7,250 nt of DNA from assembly GCA_036231525.1 (NCBI GenBank), contig JAZAGZ010000055.1:1-7250 (forward strand). The letters are read 5' to 3'. A model generated the notes under the pieces. That model searched no databases. It worked only from the letters and a program-made list of their open reading frames with translations, and had not been told where the DNA came from. Every line of letters begins with the position of its first letter. The stretch's first letter is position 1. This stretch comes from UBA6522 sp036231525 (GTDB taxonomy: Bacteria > Pseudomonadota > Gammaproteobacteria > Steroidobacterales > Rariloculaceae). Shown piece after piece: positions 6,625 through 7,250 of the stretch. The position numbers and the translations under genes are program-made.

Positions 6625-7250
6625 CTATTTTGAATTTATACTGTATCTATGCTGAAAATACGATGCTGCTGCTTCACTAAAGTGGGCGCAAGAGTTTCCC
6701 TCAACGCTCAAAATATAGTCATTCACTCCGCTAGAAAGCTCCTTGTTGCGGTTTGCTAACACTGACCCATGTTGATCAACAAGGATATATCCTTGCTCAA
6801 ACAAATCATCGCAACCTAACTTACATAACGGCATCACTACATTAAGGTCTTTTCTCTCCTGCTCAGTGCAGTTCTGTCTTTTTTTTATATGGGCTGCGTG
6901 GAGTAAATTTCGAGGGAAAGTTTTGAGACAGATTGAGCATTTAGACTCGAAACTTCCTGACCCAAAAAGATGCTCTTTTAATAAATCTTGCTCAAGTCTT
7001 CTCTTGGCTTGGACAGAGATCTCTGTTTTATCTAAATTAGCCAGCCTCTCGGCGATAGTCTTTGTTCTATCGTACGATACAGTTCCATCCCATTCATCTA
7101 GGTCTAGTTCTGCAACAATTCTTTCAGACTTTTCCTCATCATAAGCTTGATAACCTTGAACAATGTAATTGGGTTTGTAATTCAATATCCCATTAAAAAC
7201 CTCAATGGGAATATCAATATTTTTCAATTCATCAATTAGGAAGATGTTTT
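6625..7250 (-). CDS. HNH-family endonuclease-like protein (partial, N terminus beyond window)
   Basis: The minus-strand frame ends at TAG (6625-6627) and stays open to the right edge. A TTG at 7227 could start a 200-aa protein, but the frame continues upstream without a stop, so the gene is probably longer. Counting from that TTG, a zinc-finger/HNH core lies at about 97-150: CSIC (97-100), HAAHIKKR with the likely catalytic His at 113, DLNVVMPLC with Asn129, then CKLGCDDLFEQGYI with Cys135 and Cys139. The usual last His (CH..F) appears as Cys-Asp, so this is an HN-(C/D) variant. It matches HNH proteins with a CK-GCD-L-E-GYI pattern, as I recall them. The target is unknown; restriction/defence or mobile-element roles are possible. 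It converges on selC with 26 bases between them and is AT-richer than its neighbours (17 G+C of 60 bases at 7141-7200). No integrase is visible. Confidence 0.78.
   Translation of the reverse strand, partial: NIFLIDELKNIDIPIEVFNGILNYKPNYIVQGYQAYDEEKSERIVAELDLDEWDGTVSYDRTKTIAERLANLDKTEISVQAKRRLEQDLLKEHLFGSGSFESKCSICLKTFPRNLLHAAHIKKRQNCTEQERKDLNVVMPLCKLGCDDLFEQGYILVDQHGSVLANRNKELSSGVNDYILSVEGNSCAHFSEAAASYFQHRYSINSK

Noticed and set aside
6619..6634. TTCAA/TTGAA inverted repeat between selC and the HNH gene as a terminator
   Set aside because: The stem is only five AT-rich pairs and overlaps the HNH stop codon. No convincing T-run follows it on either strand.
7088..7099. TCCCATTCATCT resembling the selC 3' end (10 of 12 bases), a possible att repeat
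   Set aside because: It is too short and imperfect, and it lies inside the HNH coding sequence, so it is probably chance.

Overview
The window holds the complete selenocysteine-insertion cassette of a bacterium (selA, selB and the tRNA-Sec gene selC, all on the + strand). To its left are the end of an FAD/Fe-S oxidoreductase gene and an outer-membrane DUF5916-type protein gene. To its right is an AT-rich, opposite-strand HNH nuclease gene that runs off the right edge. The outer-membrane barrel protein (signal peptide, terminal Phe) indicates a Gram-negative host. The selA-selB-selC order and the E. coli-like SelA (463 aa, with the PLP lysine at the same position, 295) suggest a proteobacterium, perhaps an environmental gammaproteobacterium. 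That assignment is an inference and the species cannot be named.

Layout: 2-460, 3' end of a fused FAD-linked/Fe-S dehydrogenase. 461-683, intergenic DNA with a small hairpin and a 9-bp direct repeat. 684-2921, DUF5916/CBM9-like outer-membrane protein. 2922-3198, intergenic DNA containing an AT-rich promoter-like island (three TATAAT hexamers) and a hairpin just before selA. 3199-4590 selA, overlapping 4587-6488 selB by four bases (ATGA). 6506-6598 selC. 6625-7250, HNH nuclease on the minus strand, truncated by the window edge.

The three sel genes work together. Seryl-tRNA synthetase charges the UCA-anticodon tRNA with serine. SelA converts Ser-tRNA to Sec-tRNA using selenophosphate. SelB delivers Sec-tRNA to UGA codons marked by a SECIS hairpin. 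The selenophosphate synthetase gene (selD) and the selenoprotein genes served by this cassette are not in the window. I found no in-frame UGA that looks like a selenocysteine codon here.

I do not see a convincing previously undescribed system. The points most worth a second look are the selA leader hairpin, the A-C mismatch in the tRNA-Sec acceptor stem, and the AT-rich HNH gene placed directly after selC, a known island integration site.
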